Below are positions 1 to 10,131 of a stretch of DNA of 64,000 bases, one piece after another. Origin of the DNA: Sanguibacter hominis ATCC BAA-789 (GTDB taxonomy: Bacteria > Actinomycetota > Actinomycetes > Actinomycetales > Cellulomonadaceae); NCBI RefSeq assembly GCF_012396185.1, contig NZ_JAAXOW010000002.1, forward strand, positions 248,001-312,000, read 5' to 3'. Position numbers and translations under genes: made by a program. How positions within the stretch are numbered: position 1 is the stretch's first letter; each line of letters starts with the position of its first letter. The notes beneath the pieces were generated by a model, which saw nothing but the letters and a program-made list of their open reading frames with translations, ran no database searches and was not told where the DNA came from.

Positions 1-8
1 TCGGTCAT
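1..8 (-). CDS. Possible start of lipoyl synthase (partial)
   Basis: An ATG read leftwards from position 8 follows the lipB stop by 10 bases, giving only Met-Thr before the window ends. In actinobacteria lipA normally lies directly downstream of lipB on the same strand, so this is probably the lipA start. The visible sequence cannot prove it, and no clear Shine-Dalgarno is seen. Confidence 0.35.
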
Positions 9-18
9 GGTGCAGGGG

Positions 19-690
19 TCACGGTGAGACCGTCGCATGCTCCGGCCGCGCCGCCGCCGTCATCGGGCCGACGTGCACCTGGAGCAGACGTCCCAGCGGC
101 TCGGCGATGTCGACGGGCGTGATCGTCCGGCCCAGCTCGGCCGACAACGACGTGACGTCGGCGTCACTGATGCCGCACGGCACGATCCGGTCGAACGCCG
201 TGAGGTCCGGGCACGCGTTGACGGCGACGCCGTGCATCGTCACGCCCTTCGCGACGCGGCAGCCGATCGCCGCGACCTTCGCCGCCCGCCGCCCCTCGGA
301 CGCGGGCACCCAGACGCCCGAGCGTCCCTCGACGCGCTCGGTCGCCAGGCCCAGGTCGGCGCACAGCTCGATCACGGCGGTCTCGATCGCGCGGACGAAC
401 GCGACGACGTCGACCGGGTCCGCGAGCCGCACGATCGGGTAGGCGACGAGCTGCCCGGGGCCGTGCCACGTGATCTTGCCACCGCGGTCCACGTCGACGA
501 CGCGCGTGCCGTCGGTCGGCCGGTCGGCGCGGTTGGTCCGGCGCCCCGCCGTGTAGACGTCCGCGTGCTCGAGCAGCAGCACCCGGTCCGGGCCGCCGTC
601 GAGCACCTCGGCGTGCACGCGGCGCTGCAGCTCCCACGTCTCCTCGTAGTCGAGGAGGGCGCGGCCCAGGTCGAGAGGAAGCAGCTCCAT
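19..690 (-). CDS. lipB: Lipoyl(octanoyl) transferase LipB
   Basis: This cytosolic enzyme transfers octanoate from octanoyl-ACP to the lipoyl lysine of E2 and H proteins, the first step of lipoate assembly. The 223-residue product has the family landmarks: [12 protein letters not shown] at about 69-80, Lys138 in [15 protein letters not shown], and the catalytic Cys172 in IVPCGISD. Family knowledge says the Cys/Lys pair carries the thioester chemistry. The frame stays open for kilobases upstream, but homology begins at MELLPLDLG, so ATG 690 is chosen. Its natural substrate, a double-lipoyl E2, is encoded at 4471-6225. It is divergent from the oxidoreductase at 724 with only 33 bases between them. 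Confidence 0.95.
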   Translation of the reverse strand: MELLPLDLGRALLDYEETWELQRRVHAEVLDGGPDRVLLLEHADVYTAGRRTNRADRPTDGTRVVDVDRGGKITWHGPGQLVAYPIVRLADPVDVVAFVRAIETAVIELCADLGLATERVEGRSGVWVPASEGRRAAKVAAIGCRVAKGVTMHGVAVNACPDLTAFDRIVPCGISDADVTSLSAELGRTITPVDIAEPLGRLLQVHVGPMTAAARPEHATVSP

Positions 691-723
691 GGGCCTCAGG
701 CTAACCCCGGCTAGGTTGGACGC

Positions 724-1773
724 ATGACGGAAGCCCATGGGTCGCGCGACGACCTGCGCATCGGACTTGTCGGTTACGGCGGCGCGGGGCGTGGGATCCA
801 CGCGCGCCTCCTGCGGGAGGCAGGGATGGCGGTGCACGACGTCGTCGTGCGTGATCCTGCGCGTCGCGCGGCGGCGGCCGCGGACTGGCCCGGCGCCGGC
901 CTGCACGACTCGCTCGAGCGAATGCTCGACGCCGCCGCCCTCGACCTCGTCGTCGTCGCGAGCCCGAGCGGGCTGCACGAGCAGCACGCTGCGACGATCG
1001 TCGCGGCCGGCGTGCCCCTCGTGCTCGACAAGCCGATCGCGCGGACCGCCGACGCCGCACGGTCGGTCGTCGAGAGCGCCGAGGCAGCAGCCGTCCCGCT
1101 CACCGTGTTCCAGAACCGCCGTTGGGACCCCGAGCAGCTCACGCTCGCGTCCGTGCTCCCGCGTCTGGGGCGCGTGCACCGCTTCGAGCGCCGGTGGGAG
1201 CGCTGGCGGCCCGTGCCGCAGGAGCGGTGGAAGGAGAACGACCTCGACGGCGGCGGCCTGCTCCTCGACCTCGGGCCGCACCTCGTCGACAGCGCGACGC
1301 AGCTCTTCGGCCCCGTCGTCTCGGTGTACGCGGAGCTGCGGGCGCTGACGACGCCGACAGAGGACGACGTCTTCCTCTCGCTGCGCCACGAGCCCTCGGG
1401 GACGGGCGAGGGGACCGACGGCGTCGTCTCGCACCTGTGGGCTGGTTCGCTCGTCGGGGCGCCGGGACCGCGGACGCGCGTGCTCGGTGACCAAGGGGCG
1501 TTCCTCGTGACGTCGTTCGAGTCGGACGCCTCGCCGTTCGAACGGCTCGACGCCGCCGCTCCCGAGGGGCACCTCGGATGGATCGCGACCGGTCGCGAGC
1601 TCGAGCCGGTGCTGCAGGCCCCAGGCGGGCACGCAGACTTCTACCGGGCGGTCGCGCGATGGCTCACGGAGGACGGCCCCGTGCCCGTCGACCCGTGGGA
1701 CGCTGTGCGGACCGCGCGGGTGCTCGACGCCGCACGGGAGAGCGCCTCGACGGGGGCGCGCATCCACGTCTGA
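724..1773 (+). CDS. Gfo/Idh/MocA-family NAD(P)-dependent oxidoreductase
   Basis: The 349-residue protein has an N-terminal Rossmann fold with GYGGAGRG at about 17-24, the conserved DKP near 102-104 (the family's EKP motif) and QNRRWD near 130. A C-terminal alpha/beta domain carries [14 protein letters not shown]. These are the hallmarks of the Gfo/Idh/MocA dehydrogenases, which oxidise sugars, inositols or related polyols. The substrate cannot be read from sequence, and the neighbours (lipB, a pseudokinase gene) give no pathway clue. The ATG at 724 is the first in-frame start, and length is typical for the family. Confidence 0.9.
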   Translation: MTEAHGSRDDLRIGLVGYGGAGRGIHARLLREAGMAVHDVVVRDPARRAAAAADWPGAGLHDSLERMLDAAALDLVVVASPSGLHEQHAATIVAAGVPLVLDKPIARTADAARSVVESAEAAAVPLTVFQNRRWDPEQLTLASVLPRLGRVHRFERRWERWRPVPQERWKENDLDGGGLLLDLGPHLVDSATQLFGPVVSVYAELRALTTPTEDDVFLSLRHEPSGTGEGTDGVVSHLWAGSLVGAPGPRTRVLGDQGAFLVTSFESDASPFERLDAAAPEGHLGWIATGRELEPVLQAPGGHADFYRAVARWLTEDGPVPVDPWDAVRTARVLDAARESASTGARIHV

Positions 1774-1840
1774 CCCCACCTCGCCGTCTCGAGCCTGTGG
1801 ACAACGTCCGCAGGGCGCCCGCCTCGGCTTCGATGGACGG

Positions 1841-3478
1841 GTGGACCAGCAGACCCGGCGCTCCGCCGACGAACCCGACCTCTCTCCGGACGACCTCGCG
1901 GGTGCGATCGCGCCGCTCGGGCTGCGCGTCGTCGGAAGCACGCCGAGAGGATGGGAGGCCGAGGCCGACGGCGACCGCTTCCTCGTGACGTACGCCCCCG
2001 CGACGCAAGACGTCCCGTGGGATGTCCTGCGAGACCGGGTCACGCGGCTCATGTCTGTCGAGCACGAGCACCTTGCGCCGCTCCTCGCCGCAGCACCGGT
2101 CCCGGGCGTGGACACCCAGCATCCCCGCGGCGCCGCGCTCGTCTGGGAACGACCCGGGCTGCGCCTCGACGAGCTCGTGGAGCGCTCCGGCTTGGCGCTC
2201 GGGCACGTGGTGGGTGCGCTCGTCGCCGCGGGCCGCGCGATCGCTGCTCTGCACGCGCACGACCTCGCGGCCGGGCCTGGCGACCTCCTCGCCGCGTTGC
2301 GCGTGGGGGAGGACGGCAACGTCCGGCACCTTCCCGACGGAGGACTCACGTCGCGGCCCGCCTCCGAGGACCCGCAGTCGCGTGGCGAGGCAGTGCGAGC
2401 GCTCGCCCGCGCCGGGCACGGCCTCCTTGCACGCGCGGTCACGCCCGACGGCGCGGCGCGGGACCTCGCCCACCTCCTCGCGGCGACGGGCCTCGACCCG
2501 CAGACCGAACCGCCGGCTCCCGGCACGCTCGCGGCCATGTGCCTCGAGATCCACCTCCCCGCGCTCGCAGCAGACTGGGCTCGGCTGGTCGCGCCGCAGC
2601 CGGAGCCCGAGCCACCTGCTCCGCTCGTCGCACCGCCTGCCGAGGCCGCGCTGACGCTCGACCAGGTCGACGTGTCCGCGCGCACGTGGCGCGAGCACAT
2701 CGAGCAGCAGCCAGCGCCTGCCCAGGGTCGCCGACGCGCCGTCGCACCCGCGCCCTCACGGTCGCGTCGCGCGGAACCCCACTCGGACAGGCCTGCCGCA
2801 GGTGCCGTCGGTTCGTTGCGCACGATGCTCCCGGCGCCGAGGAACCGAGGTCGGTCGCGGCGCAGGGTCCTCGTCGGCGCGGCCGCCGCGCTCGCCTTCG
2901 GTTCCGCTGTCGGGGCGCTCCAGCTCCGCGGTTCCGCCCCCGCGGACGGGACCAGCGGCACCCAGGTGGCAGAGGCGCCAGCCTCGTCCGGGACGCCCGT
3001 GGCCCTCCCGACGCCCGGTCCCGGCACGAACGGGGGCCAGGGCGCTACCGGTGAGGGCGCCACAACCGCAGCGGACGTCCCGTCCGCGGACCGCCCCGAT
3101 CCCGGCACAGCGGCCGCTGCGCTCACGACACACAGGGCTGAGCTGCTCGCACGTGTCCGCCCGACCGGTGCCGAGAGCGCCGACGCGCGGCGGTCGGAGC
3201 TGGTGACCGCGCTGCGGGCGGTCCACACCGACGGACCCTCGCTCGCGGCGGACCTCGCGCTGGTCGACCGACTCCTCGACGGGCAGAGCACCGTGCCGGA
3301 GGTGACGACAGAGGTCGTCGGGACCACCGTCGTCGACACGACCTCGGACGCGGCCACGGTCACTGTCGACTACCGGATCGTCGACCCATGGGGCACGGCT
3401 CAGGAGCGGCGCGTGCGCCTGACGCTCGTCTGGGAGAACGACGCCTGGCTGGTCGAGACCGTCAGCGCGGCGGGATGA
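1841..3478 (+). CDS. Membrane-anchored pseudokinase-like protein
   Basis: The 545-residue protein begins at GTG 1841. Residues about 1-220 have the layout of a Ser/Thr kinase domain, but the catalytic points are missing: no glycine loop, no VAIK lysine, and where HRDxKPxN and DFG should lie the sequence reads [14 protein letters not shown] and LPDGG. An Ala/Pro/Glu/Arg-rich linker (about 235-340) follows, then one hydrophobic segment (about 343-362) preceded by RRR. Next is a Gly/Ala/Thr-rich stretch and a predicted extracytoplasmic alpha/beta domain (about 425-545). I infer a cytosolic pseudokinase coupled to an outside sensor domain. The last 17 bases overlap the convergent gene at 3462. 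The function is unknown. Confidence 0.75.
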   Translation: MDQQTRRSADEPDLSPDDLAGAIAPLGLRVVGSTPRGWEAEADGDRFLVTYAPATQDVPWDVLRDRVTRLMSVEHEHLAPLLAAAPVPGVDTQHPRGAALVWERPGLRLDELVERSGLALGHVVGALVAAGRAIAALHAHDLAAGPGDLLAALRVGEDGNVRHLPDGGLTSRPASEDPQSRGEAVRALARAGHGLLARAVTPDGAARDLAHLLAATGLDPQTEPPAPGTLAAMCLEIHLPALAADWARLVAPQPEPEPPAPLVAPPAEAALTLDQVDVSARTWREHIEQQPAPAQGRRRAVAPAPSRSRRAEPHSDRPAAGAVGSLRTMLPAPRNRGRSRRRVLVGAAAALAFGSAVGALQLRGSAPADGTSGTQVAEAPASSGTPVALPTPGPGTNGGQGATGEGATTAADVPSADRPDPGTAAAALTTHRAELLARVRPTGAESADARRSELVTALRAVHTDGPSLAADLALVDRLLDGQSTVPEVTTEVVGTTVVDTTSDAATVTVDYRIVDPWGTAQERRVRLTLVWENDAWLVETVSAAG

Positions 3479-4367
3479 GCCAGCGGATCGCGCTCGCGAG
3501 GTCCGGGTGCTCGAACGTGAAGCCCGAGCCGAGGAGCGTCGCGGGAACGACGTTGCGGGACGACAGCAGCTCCGACGCGAAACCGTCGAGCGCGAGCCGC
3601 AGGCCCCATGCCGGGGCCCGGACGGCTGCCGGTCGACCGAGGGCACGCGCGAGGGCTCGCGTGAGCTCCGCGTTCGACACGGGGGAGGGGGCGACGAGGT
3701 TCGCGGGCCCGTCAACGTCGGAGTCGATCAGATGGGTCAGTGCCCGGATCTCGTCGACCATCGTGATCCAGCTCCACAGCTGGTGACCAGGTCCCATCGG
3801 CCCGCCCAGGCCCAGCCTCAACAGCCGGAGCAGGGGCGGCACGGCGCCACCGTCGGGTGTGAGCACGATCCCGGTGCGGGCGAACGCGACGCGCGCGCCC
3901 GCCCGCCTGGCCGGCGTCGCGGCCGACTCCCACGTCTCCACGACGTGGCCGAGGAACGAGTCGTCGACGGGGGCCGACTCGTCGAGCGGTACCGCACCGC
4001 TGTCCGGATAACGACCGATCGCGGACGCTTGGACGAGTGCCGGGGGCTCCGGCTGGGCGGCGATCCATGTCGACAGGACGTGGCTGGTGCGGGTCCTGGA
4101 CTCGACGATCGTCGTGCGGTAGCTGCTCGTCCACCGTCGGGTACCGATCGGTGCTCCAGAGAGGTTCACGACGACGTCGACGCCGTCGAGGCCTGCCCCG
4201 GGCATGTCACCGGTCTGCGGGTTCCACCTGAGCGTCCCCGGCGCCGGAGCGCCGGTGCCGCGGACCAGCCGCAGGACGGTGTCTCCGCGCGACCGCAGGT
4301 GCGCGACCAACGCTGACCCGATGAGCCCGCTGGCTCCGGACACGAGGACGGTCTGTGAGTTCGGCAC
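3462..4367 (-). CDS. TIGR01777-family SDR epimerase (SDR39U1-like)
   Basis: The 301-residue extended-SDR protein has the NAD(P)-binding loop SGASGLIGSALV at about residues 10-21, VDVVVNLSGAPIG, RTSHVLSTWIA, ASAIGRYPDSGAVPLDES and a family-typical C-terminal region with PAWGLRLALDGFASELL. The family is called a nucleoside-diphosphate-sugar epimerase by similarity, but no physiological substrate is established. The start is set at GTG 4367, right before the beta-strand PNSQTVLVSG; the open frame further upstream shows no homology. An Rv2216-like gene sits between lipB and the E2 gene in mycobacteria too, which supports orthology. Its end overlaps the pseudokinase gene. Confidence 0.85.
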   Translation of the reverse strand: MPNSQTVLVSGASGLIGSALVAHLRSRGDTVLRLVRGTGAPAPGTLRWNPQTGDMPGAGLDGVDVVVNLSGAPIGTRRWTSSYRTTIVESRTRTSHVLSTWIAAQPEPPALVQASAIGRYPDSGAVPLDESAPVDDSFLGHVVETWESAATPARRAGARVAFARTGIVLTPDGGAVPPLLRLLRLGLGGPMGPGHQLWSWITMVDEIRALTHLIDSDVDGPANLVAPSPVSNAELTRALARALGRPAAVRAPAWGLRLALDGFASELLSSRNVVPATLLGSGFTFEHPDLASAIRWLIPPR

Positions 4368-4401
4368 GATCCTGACGCTAGCCTGACGAGGCCGCAGATG
4401 C

Positions 4402-4437
4402 GACAGGGCCCGTCGCCCGGAGGCGACGGACCCTGTC
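4402..4437 (-). terminator. Terminator downstream of the E2 gene
   Basis: The inverted arms pair over about 16 bases with one mismatch around a 4-base loop (CGGA), 34 bases past the E2 stop at 4471. It is G+C-rich without a U-run, typical of actinobacterial stem terminators. Confidence 0.7.
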
Positions 4438-4470
4438 CGTGCTGGCGGTGCTGACCGCCTCAGGCGTGCG

Positions 4471-6225
4471 TCAGAGGCCGACCTCGGACTCGAACGCGCC
4501 CTCCTCGATGCGACGCTTGATCGCCATGAGGTAGCGCGAGGCGTCGGCGCCGTCCACCAGACGGTGGTCGTACGACAGCGACAGGTAGCAGATCGACCGG
4601 ATCGCGATGACGTCCTGGCCGTCCTCGTCCTGGATGACCGCGGGACGCTTGACGATCGTGCCCGTGCCGAGGATCGCCGACGTGCCGCCGGGGACGATCG
4701 GCGTGTCGATGAGCGCGCCGCCGGAGCCGGTGTTCGTGATCGTGAACGTGGCGCCACCGAGCTCGTCCGGGGTGACCTTGTTGTCGCGCGTGCGCGTCGC
4801 CAGGTCGGCGATCTTGCGCGCGATGCCACCAAGGTTGAGGTCGCCGGCGCCGTGGATCACGGGCACGAGGAGCCCTCGCGGCGTGTCGACCGCGATGCCG
4901 ACGTTCTCCTGGCCGTGGTACGTGATCGTGTCGCCCTCGAGCACACCGTTGATCTTCGGGAAGGCCTTGAGCGCCTCGACTGCGGCGAGCGCGAAGAACG
5001 GAAGGAACGTGAGGTTGGCGCCCTCACGAGCCTGGAAGCCGGACTTCGCCTTGGCGCGCAGGCGTGCGACCTTGGTGACGTCGACCTCGACGACCGTCGT
5101 GAGCTGGGCCTGCGTGTGCAGGGCCTCGACCATGCGCTCAGCGATGATCTTGCGCAGGCGGCTCGCCTTCTCGGTGGTGCCGCGCAGCGGCGAGACCTCG
5201 AGCGGTGCGGTCTTCTTCGCCGGGGCGGCCGCCGGGGCGGCCGGAGCCGCGGCAGGCGTGGCCGCTGCTGCAGCGGCGGCGGCCGCAGCCTTCTCGGCAG
5301 CCTCGATGACGTCTTCCTTGCGGATCCGACCGCCGACGCCCGTCCCGACGAGCGTCGCGACGTCGACACCCTTCTCGGCCGCGAGCTTGCGGACGAGGGG
5401 GGTGAGGTAGGACGAGCCGCTCGCCTGGGCGGCCACCGACGGAGCGTCGGCCTTGGGCTGAACCGGCGCAGCCGGGGCTGCGGCGGGGGCCGGCGCGGCC
5501 GGGGCCGGCGCAGCGGGAGCTGCGGCGGCGGGGGCCGGAGCCGGCGCCGGGGCGGGTGCGGCGGCCGGGGCAGCGGGTGCTGCCGCCGGGGCAGAGCCGG
5601 AGCCGACGACGGCGAGCGCCGTGCCGACCTCGACCGTCTCGTCCTCCTGGACGAGGATCTGCTGCAGCGTGCCCGCGACGGGCGACGGGATCTCGGTGTC
5701 GACCTTGTCCGTCGAGACCTCGAGCAGCGGCTCGTCGACCTCGACGGTGTCGCCGACCGACTTCAGCCAACGGGTGACGGTGCCCTCGGTGACGGACTCG
5801 CCGAGCGCAGGCATGACGACCTGCTCGCCCTCGCCCGCAGGGGCGTCGGCAGACGCGACCGGGGCCTCGGCGACGGGCGCCTCTGCGGCGGGAGCCTCAG
5901 CGGCAGGGGCCTCGGCGGCGGGAGCCGGGGCGGCCTCGGCAGGCGCAGGCTCGGCAGCAGGCGCGGCCGGCTCGGCGCTCGAGCCGGATCCGTCGCCGAC
6001 GACCGCGAGGTCCGTGCCGACCTCGACCGTCTCGTCCTCCTCGACGAGGATCTTCTCGAGGATGCCAGCGACGGGCGACGGGATCTCGGTGTCGACCTTG
6101 TCGGTCGAGACCTCGAGCAAGGGCTCGTCGACCTCGACGCGCTCGCCGACGGCCTTGAGCCAGCGGGTGACGGTTCCTTCGGTGACAGACTCGCCCAGCG
6201 CGGGCATCTTCACGGATTCAGACAT
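4471..6225 (-). CDS. sucB: Dihydrolipoamide acyltransferase E2, two lipoyl domains (SucB/DlaT)
   Basis: The 584-residue E2 core enzyme has two near-identical lipoyl domains with target lysines Lys43 and Lys174 (both in [13 protein letters not shown]). Long Ala/Pro linkers separate them. A peripheral-subunit-binding domain lies at about 273-308, and the catalytic acyltransferase domain ends with [10 protein letters not shown] (His554). Annotation pipelines usually name it SucB. In actinobacteria that use a fused KGD-type oxoglutarate dehydrogenase this protein is generally the pyruvate dehydrogenase E2 (DlaT), and I favour that. AAGGAG lies 8 bases before ATG 6225. It is followed in the operon order by nothing; E3 (lpd) lies 30 bases upstream on the same strand, so the two are co-transcribed. 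Confidence 0.95.
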   Translation of the reverse strand: MSESVKMPALGESVTEGTVTRWLKAVGERVEVDEPLLEVSTDKVDTEIPSPVAGILEKILVEEDETVEVGTDLAVVGDGSGSSAEPAAPAAEPAPAEAAPAPAAEAPAAEAPAAEAPVAEAPVASADAPAGEGEQVVMPALGESVTEGTVTRWLKSVGDTVEVDEPLLEVSTDKVDTEIPSPVAGTLQQILVQEDETVEVGTALAVVGSGSAPAAAPAAPAAAPAPAPAPAPAAAAPAAPAPAAPAPAAAPAAPVQPKADAPSVAAQASGSSYLTPLVRKLAAEKGVDVATLVGTGVGGRIRKEDVIEAAEKAAAAAAAAAATPAAAPAAPAAAPAKKTAPLEVSPLRGTTEKASRLRKIIAERMVEALHTQAQLTTVVEVDVTKVARLRAKAKSGFQAREGANLTFLPFFALAAVEALKAFPKINGVLEGDTITYHGQENVGIAVDTPRGLLVPVIHGAGDLNLGGIARKIADLATRTRDNKVTPDELGGATFTITNTGSGGALIDTPIVPGGTSAILGTGTIVKRPAVIQDEDGQDVIAIRSICYLSLSYDHRLVDGADASRYLMAIKRRIEEGAFESEVGL

Positions 6226-6255
6226 CTCTGCGTTCTCCTTGGTTTCCGGCTGGGG

Positions 6256-7641
6256 TCAGTTGTGCGCGTGCAGGGGCTTGCCCGCGAGGGCCAGGTGGGC
6301 CTCGCCGAGCGCCTCGTTCTGCGTCGGGTGCGCGTGCACGAGGGCCGCGACGTCCTCCGGGTAGGCCTCCCAGTTGACGATCAGCTGGCCCTCGCCGATG
6401 AGCTCGCCGACGCGCGCACCGATCATGTGCACGCCGACGACGGGGCCGTCCTTCTGGCGCACGAGCTTGACGAAGCCGGTGGTGCCGAGGATCTGGCTCT
6501 TGCCGTTGCCGCCGAGGTTGTACTCGAGGGTCTCGACCGAGTCGGCGCCGTACAGCTCCTTGGCCTTCGCCTCGGTCACACCGACCGACGCGACCTCAGG
6601 CTCGCAGTAGGTGACGCGCGGGATGCCCGACTCGACGATCGGGGCCGGGTTGAGGCCCGCGATCTGCTCGGCGACGAAGATGCCCTGGGCGAAGCCGCGG
6701 TGCGCGAGCTGCAGACCCGGGACGATGTCACCGGCGGCGTAGATGTTCCCGACACCGGTGTGCAGCTTCTCGTCGACGATCACGAAGCCACGGTCGAGCG
6801 TGATGCCCTGCTGCTCGTAGCCGAGGTCGGCGGTGCGCGGGCCGCGACCCACGGCCACGAGGAGGAGCTCGGCGTCGAACGTCTTGCCGGACTCGAGGCT
6901 GACGTGCACGCCGTGGTCGTCCTGCGTGACACCGGCGAAGCGGTCGCCGACGGAGAACGCGATGCCGCGCTTGCGGAACGAGCGCTCGAGCGCCTTCGAC
7001 AGCGCCTCGTCCTCGGCGGGAACGAGGTGGGGGAGACCCTCGACGACCGTGACGTCCGCACCGAACGACTTCCAGACGGAGGCGAACTCGACACCGATGA
7101 CGCCGCCGCCGAGGACGACGACGGACTTCGGGACGTAGTCGAGGTGGAGCGCCTGGTCAGACGTGACCACGCGGCCGCCGATCTCCAGACCGGGCAGCGA
7201 ACGGGCGTACGAGCCGGTCGCGAGCACGATGTTCTTGCCCTTGACGAGCTGGCCGCCGACCTCGATGGTGTCCTGACCGACGAGACGGCCGTGGCCCTCG
7301 ATCAGCGTGACCTTCCGAGACTTCACGAGGCCCTGGAGGCCCTTGTGCAGGCGCGAGATGACGCCTTCCTTGTACGCGTTGACCCCGGCCATGTCGATGC
7401 CGTTGAGCTGCGTGTGGACGCCGAACTGGGCACCCTCGCGCGCCGTGTCCGCGACCTCGGCCGCGTGCAGCAGCGCCTTGGTGGGGATGCAGCCGTTGTG
7501 GAGGCAGGTGCCGCCGAGCTTGCCCGACTCGATCAGCGCGACCGACAGGCCGAGCTGAGCGCCGCGGAGCGCGGTGGCGTAACCGCCGCTGCCACCTCCG
7601 AGGACCACGATGTCGAATTCAGTGCCGTTGGTGTCGGCCAC
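6256..7641 (-). CDS. lpdA: Dihydrolipoyl dehydrogenase (E3)
   Basis: This 461-residue FAD enzyme reoxidises the dihydrolipoyl groups of E2 with NAD+. Visible are the FAD loop GGGSGGYATA, the redox disulfide in GGTCLHNGCIP (Cys46, Cys51), the NAD loop GGGVIGVEFASVW, the second FAD motif (IYAAGDI) and the C-terminal dimer-interface HAHPTQNE, which supplies the catalytic His/Glu pair. The start is GTG 7641 because AAGGAG stands 6 bases before it and the FAD domain begins a few residues later; a longer in-frame start lacks such a site. It precedes the E2 gene by 30 bases and is divergent from the gene at 7777. Confidence 0.96.
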   Translation of the reverse strand: MADTNGTEFDIVVLGGGSGGYATALRGAQLGLSVALIESGKLGGTCLHNGCIPTKALLHAAEVADTAREGAQFGVHTQLNGIDMAGVNAYKEGVISRLHKGLQGLVKSRKVTLIEGHGRLVGQDTIEVGGQLVKGKNIVLATGSYARSLPGLEIGGRVVTSDQALHLDYVPKSVVVLGGGVIGVEFASVWKSFGADVTVVEGLPHLVPAEDEALSKALERSFRKRGIAFSVGDRFAGVTQDDHGVHVSLESGKTFDAELLLVAVGRGPRTADLGYEQQGITLDRGFVIVDEKLHTGVGNIYAAGDIVPGLQLAHRGFAQGIFVAEQIAGLNPAPIVESGIPRVTYCEPEVASVGVTEAKAKELYGADSVETLEYNLGGNGKSQILGTTGFVKLVRQKDGPVVGVHMIGARVGELIGEGQLIVNWEAYPEDVAALVHAHPTQNEALGEAHLALAGKPLHAHN

Positions 7642-7776
7642 GTGCAGCTCCTTAGGTGCGCGGAGGGGGTCCAGGACGTATCCATCCCATCTTGGCACCT
7701 GCATGACAAAGGTCCCAACACCAGGCCGCCCGACGGGATGTGACTCTCAGAACATCGCCCACCTAGGATGTCGAGC

Positions 7777-8130
7777 ATGGGCCTGTTCTCTCGCCTGAGG
7801 CGACGCACGACCACGGACGAGCCTGCCCGCGCCTCCGACGGCACCGGGAGTCGGCGTGCGACTGTCGCCCACCTGACCTCGTTCGTCCGCGAGAAGGTCG
7901 GTGTGGAGGCTTACGTCGAGCCGCCGGTGACGGACACGCCGCCCTCGATCCTCCTCGTCGCGACGACGGGCGAGTGGACGCGCCGTGCGGCCCCGGACGA
8001 GCGGTCCGCGTGGAAGGTCGCCGAGAGCCTCGGCGTCCCGGTGTACAACGTCCAGTTCACGGGCTACCCCCAGCGCTATCGCGACTGGAACTCGCGCGCA
8101 CGCGGCCGTCGCCTGACGACGGACGACTGA
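7777..8130 (+). CDS. Small conserved protein, function unknown
   Basis: The product is about 117 residues and soluble, with a basic N-terminus (MGLFSRLRRR). A mixed alpha/beta body follows, including SILLVATTGEWTRRAAP and VPVYNVQFTGYPQRYRDWN. I do not recognise a domain; similar short proteins appear beside lpd in related actinobacteria. The ATG at 7777 is preferred over the in-frame ATG at 7768 because AGGA lies 8-9 bases before it. It faces the aminopeptidase gene, with a strong hairpin between them. Confidence 0.7.
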   Translation: MGLFSRLRRRTTTDEPARASDGTGSRRATVAHLTSFVREKVGVEAYVEPPVTDTPPSILLVATTGEWTRRAAPDERSAWKVAESLGVPVYNVQFTGYPQRYRDWNSRARGRRLTTDD

Positions 8131-8152
8131 CACCCGCGCCGGAGACGAACGA

Positions 8153-8192
8153 CGACGGCGCGGTGCCGACCTGGGTCAGCACCGCGCCGTCG
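8153..8192. terminator. Bidirectional terminator hairpin
   Basis: The perfect 14-base arms at 8153-8166 and 8179-8192 enclose a loop that can itself pair (GACC/GGTC). It lies between the convergent genes ending at 8130 and 8221 and can serve both. Confidence 0.75.
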
Positions 8193-8220
8193 CGTAGATC
8201 GTCGCCTAGCGGCTCAGCTC

Positions 8221-9687
8221 TCAGGCACGTCCCTCGACGACCGCGAGCAGCGTGCGCACACCGTGGCCGGTCCCGCCGACCGGCGTGTAGCCGTGCGCCG
8301 ACGACGCGTTGAACGCCGGCCCGGCGATGTCGAGGTGCGCCCACGGCGTGTCCCCGACGAACTCCTTGAGGAACAGGCCGGCGCTCAGCATGCCGCCAGG
8401 ACGCCCACCGATGTTGGCGAGGTCGGCGACCTTCGAGTCGAGGCCGGGGCGCAGGTCCTCGGGCAGCGGCATCGCCCAGAACGACTCGCCCGCGGTGCGG
8501 GCACCGGCGAGCACCTCGTCGCGCACGTCCTCGGAGCCCATGACCGCGGAGACGCGGTTGCCCAGCGCGACGATCTGCGCGCCGGTGAGGGTCGCGATGT
8601 CGAGCACGACGTCGGGCTTCTCCTCCGTCGCGGCGACGAGACCGTCCGCGAGCACGAGCCGTCCTTCCGCGTCGGTGTTGAGCACCTCGACGGTCTTGCC
8701 GCCGCGGATTGTGATGACGTCGGAGGGGCGCTGGGCGGTCCCGGACGGCATGTTCTCGGCGAGGCAGAGCCAGCCCGTCACGGCGACGGGGCCACCGAGG
8801 CGCGCGGCCGCGACGACCGTGTGCAGGACGGCGGCTGCGCCGGCCATGTCGGACTTCATCTCCTCCATGCCCGCGGCGGGCTTGATCGAGATGCCGCCCG
8901 AGTCGAACGTGATGCCCTTGCCGACGAGCGCGACGCGCGCGGCCGGGCGGGCGGGGGAGTAGGCGACCTTGACGAGGCGCGGGCCGCGGGCGGAACCCTT
9001 GCCCACGTTGACGAGCCCGCCGTAGCCGCCGGCCTCGAGGGCCTTCTCGTCGAGGACCGTGACCTTGGCGCCCGTGCCCTTCGCCGCAGCCTTGGCTGCG
9101 TCCGCGAAGGCGGCGGGGAACAGGTCGTTCGGTGCGGCGTTCACGAGGTCGCGCGTCGCGTTGACGGCGTCCGCGACGACGACGGCGCGCTCGACGGCCT
9201 CTTTCGTCGTCTTGCTGCGCGCGGCGGTCGACGCGAGCTCGATCTTGGCGGTCGACGTCTTCGGGTCGGAGGTCTGATAGGTCGTGAAGGTGTAGGCGCC
9301 GAGGAGGGCGCCCTCCGCGACGGCCGCGGCCTGGGCGGGCGTCGCGGCGGGGAGCGCGACGACGACGTGCTCGGCGCCAGCGAGGGAGCGCAGTGCCGCG
9401 CCCGCGGCGCGGCGCAGCGCCTCAGCGTCGTCGGTGCTCGCCTTGCCGACGCCCGTGAGCACGAGGACCGTCGCGCCGAGCGCGCCGAGCGAGGGGACGC
9501 GCACGACCTCGTCGGCAGCGCCGGAGAGGCCCAGCACCTTCGCGGACGACGTCAGGCTCGCGAGCAGCGCCTCGGGGAGGTCGACGTCGAGGACCTGAGG
9601 CCCGTCGTCGGTGCTCGCGACGGCGACGACGAGCGCGTCAGCCTGGAGGGAGAGGGGATCCTTGCCGGTGAGAGTCAGTTCAGCCAC
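8221..9687 (-). CDS. pepA: Leucyl aminopeptidase (M17 family)
   Basis: This cytosolic di-metal exopeptidase removes N-terminal residues from peptides. The 488-residue protein has a variable N-terminal domain and a C-terminal catalytic domain with the M17 metal/catalytic motifs: GKGITFDSGGISIKP, KSDMAGAAAVLH and the signature NTDAEGRLVLADGL (Asp/Glu metal ligands, catalytic Lys and Arg). Length is standard for PepA. It starts at GTG 9687 and is divergent from the membrane-protein gene at 9774. The mycobacterial Rv2213 homologue occupies the same relative place, near dlaT. Confidence 0.95.
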   Translation of the reverse strand: MAELTLTGKDPLSLQADALVVAVASTDDGPQVLDVDLPEALLASLTSSAKVLGLSGAADEVVRVPSLGALGATVLVLTGVGKASTDDAEALRRAAGAALRSLAGAEHVVVALPAATPAQAAAVAEGALLGAYTFTTYQTSDPKTSTAKIELASTAARSKTTKEAVERAVVVADAVNATRDLVNAAPNDLFPAAFADAAKAAAKGTGAKVTVLDEKALEAGGYGGLVNVGKGSARGPRLVKVAYSPARPAARVALVGKGITFDSGGISIKPAAGMEEMKSDMAGAAAVLHTVVAAARLGGPVAVTGWLCLAENMPSGTAQRPSDVITIRGGKTVEVLNTDAEGRLVLADGLVAATEEKPDVVLDIATLTGAQIVALGNRVSAVMGSEDVRDEVLAGARTAGESFWAMPLPEDLRPGLDSKVADLANIGGRPGGMLSAGLFLKEFVGDTPWAHLDIAGPAFNASSAHGYTPVGGTGHGVRTLLAVVEGRA

Positions 9688-9773
9688 CCGACGATGCTAT
9701 CCCGCGCCTGGTCCGGGGGACCGGGACCTGGGCATCGCACCGCCGGCTCGTGGCGGACCGGTAGTCTCGGCCT

Positions 9774-10130
9774 GTGCTCCTCCCGCTCGCGCTCCTGGTC
9801 GTCGCGCTCGCAGCGCTCCTCCTGCTCTGGGCGGTGTGGTTCGTCGTCAAGGACCGTGCCGTGATCCTCAAGCAGCTCTGGGGAGCATCGGTCGTCGAGG
9901 CCGTGCTCGTCGTCCAGATCGTCGTCGCCGGCGTGCTCGTGGCGCGCGGCGCCGACGTCGCGGACCCGGTGTCCCTGTGGGGCTACCTCGTGACGGTGCT
10001 GCTGATCTTGCCGTTCGCCGCCTTGTGGGCGTTCGCGGAGCGCACCCGATGGAGCTCGGTCGTGCTGGCGATCGCCGCCCTCACCGTGATGTTCCTCGAG
10101 TACCGGCTGCTGCAGATCTGGGGTGCGTGA
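9774..10130 (+). CDS. Small four-helix membrane protein
   Basis: The 118-residue protein is almost entirely hydrophobic, with four predicted membrane spans at about residues 2-25, 36-58, 67-88 and 94-112. It starts at GTG 9774. No known domain is recognisable. The next gene starts one base after its stop and also encodes a four-span membrane protein, so the two are probably made together and may form a complex. The pyrD gene follows in the same direction. Confidence 0.75.
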   Translation: MLLPLALLVVALAALLLLWAVWFVVKDRAVILKQLWGASVVEAVLVVQIVVAGVLVARGADVADPVSLWGYLVTVLLILPFAALWAFAERTRWSSVVLAIAALTVMFLEYRLLQIWGA

Positions 10131-10131
10131 C

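Noticed and set aside
691-3363. Long minus-strand extension of the lipB frame
   Set aside because: It lies opposite two genes with clear homology and is low-complexity (Arg/Ser/Ala), a typical high-GC shadow.
4564-7743. 1,059-residue plus-strand open frame opposite E2 and lpd
   Set aside because: It is the antisense of two certain genes, with an Arg/Asp/Leu-rich composition and no domain.
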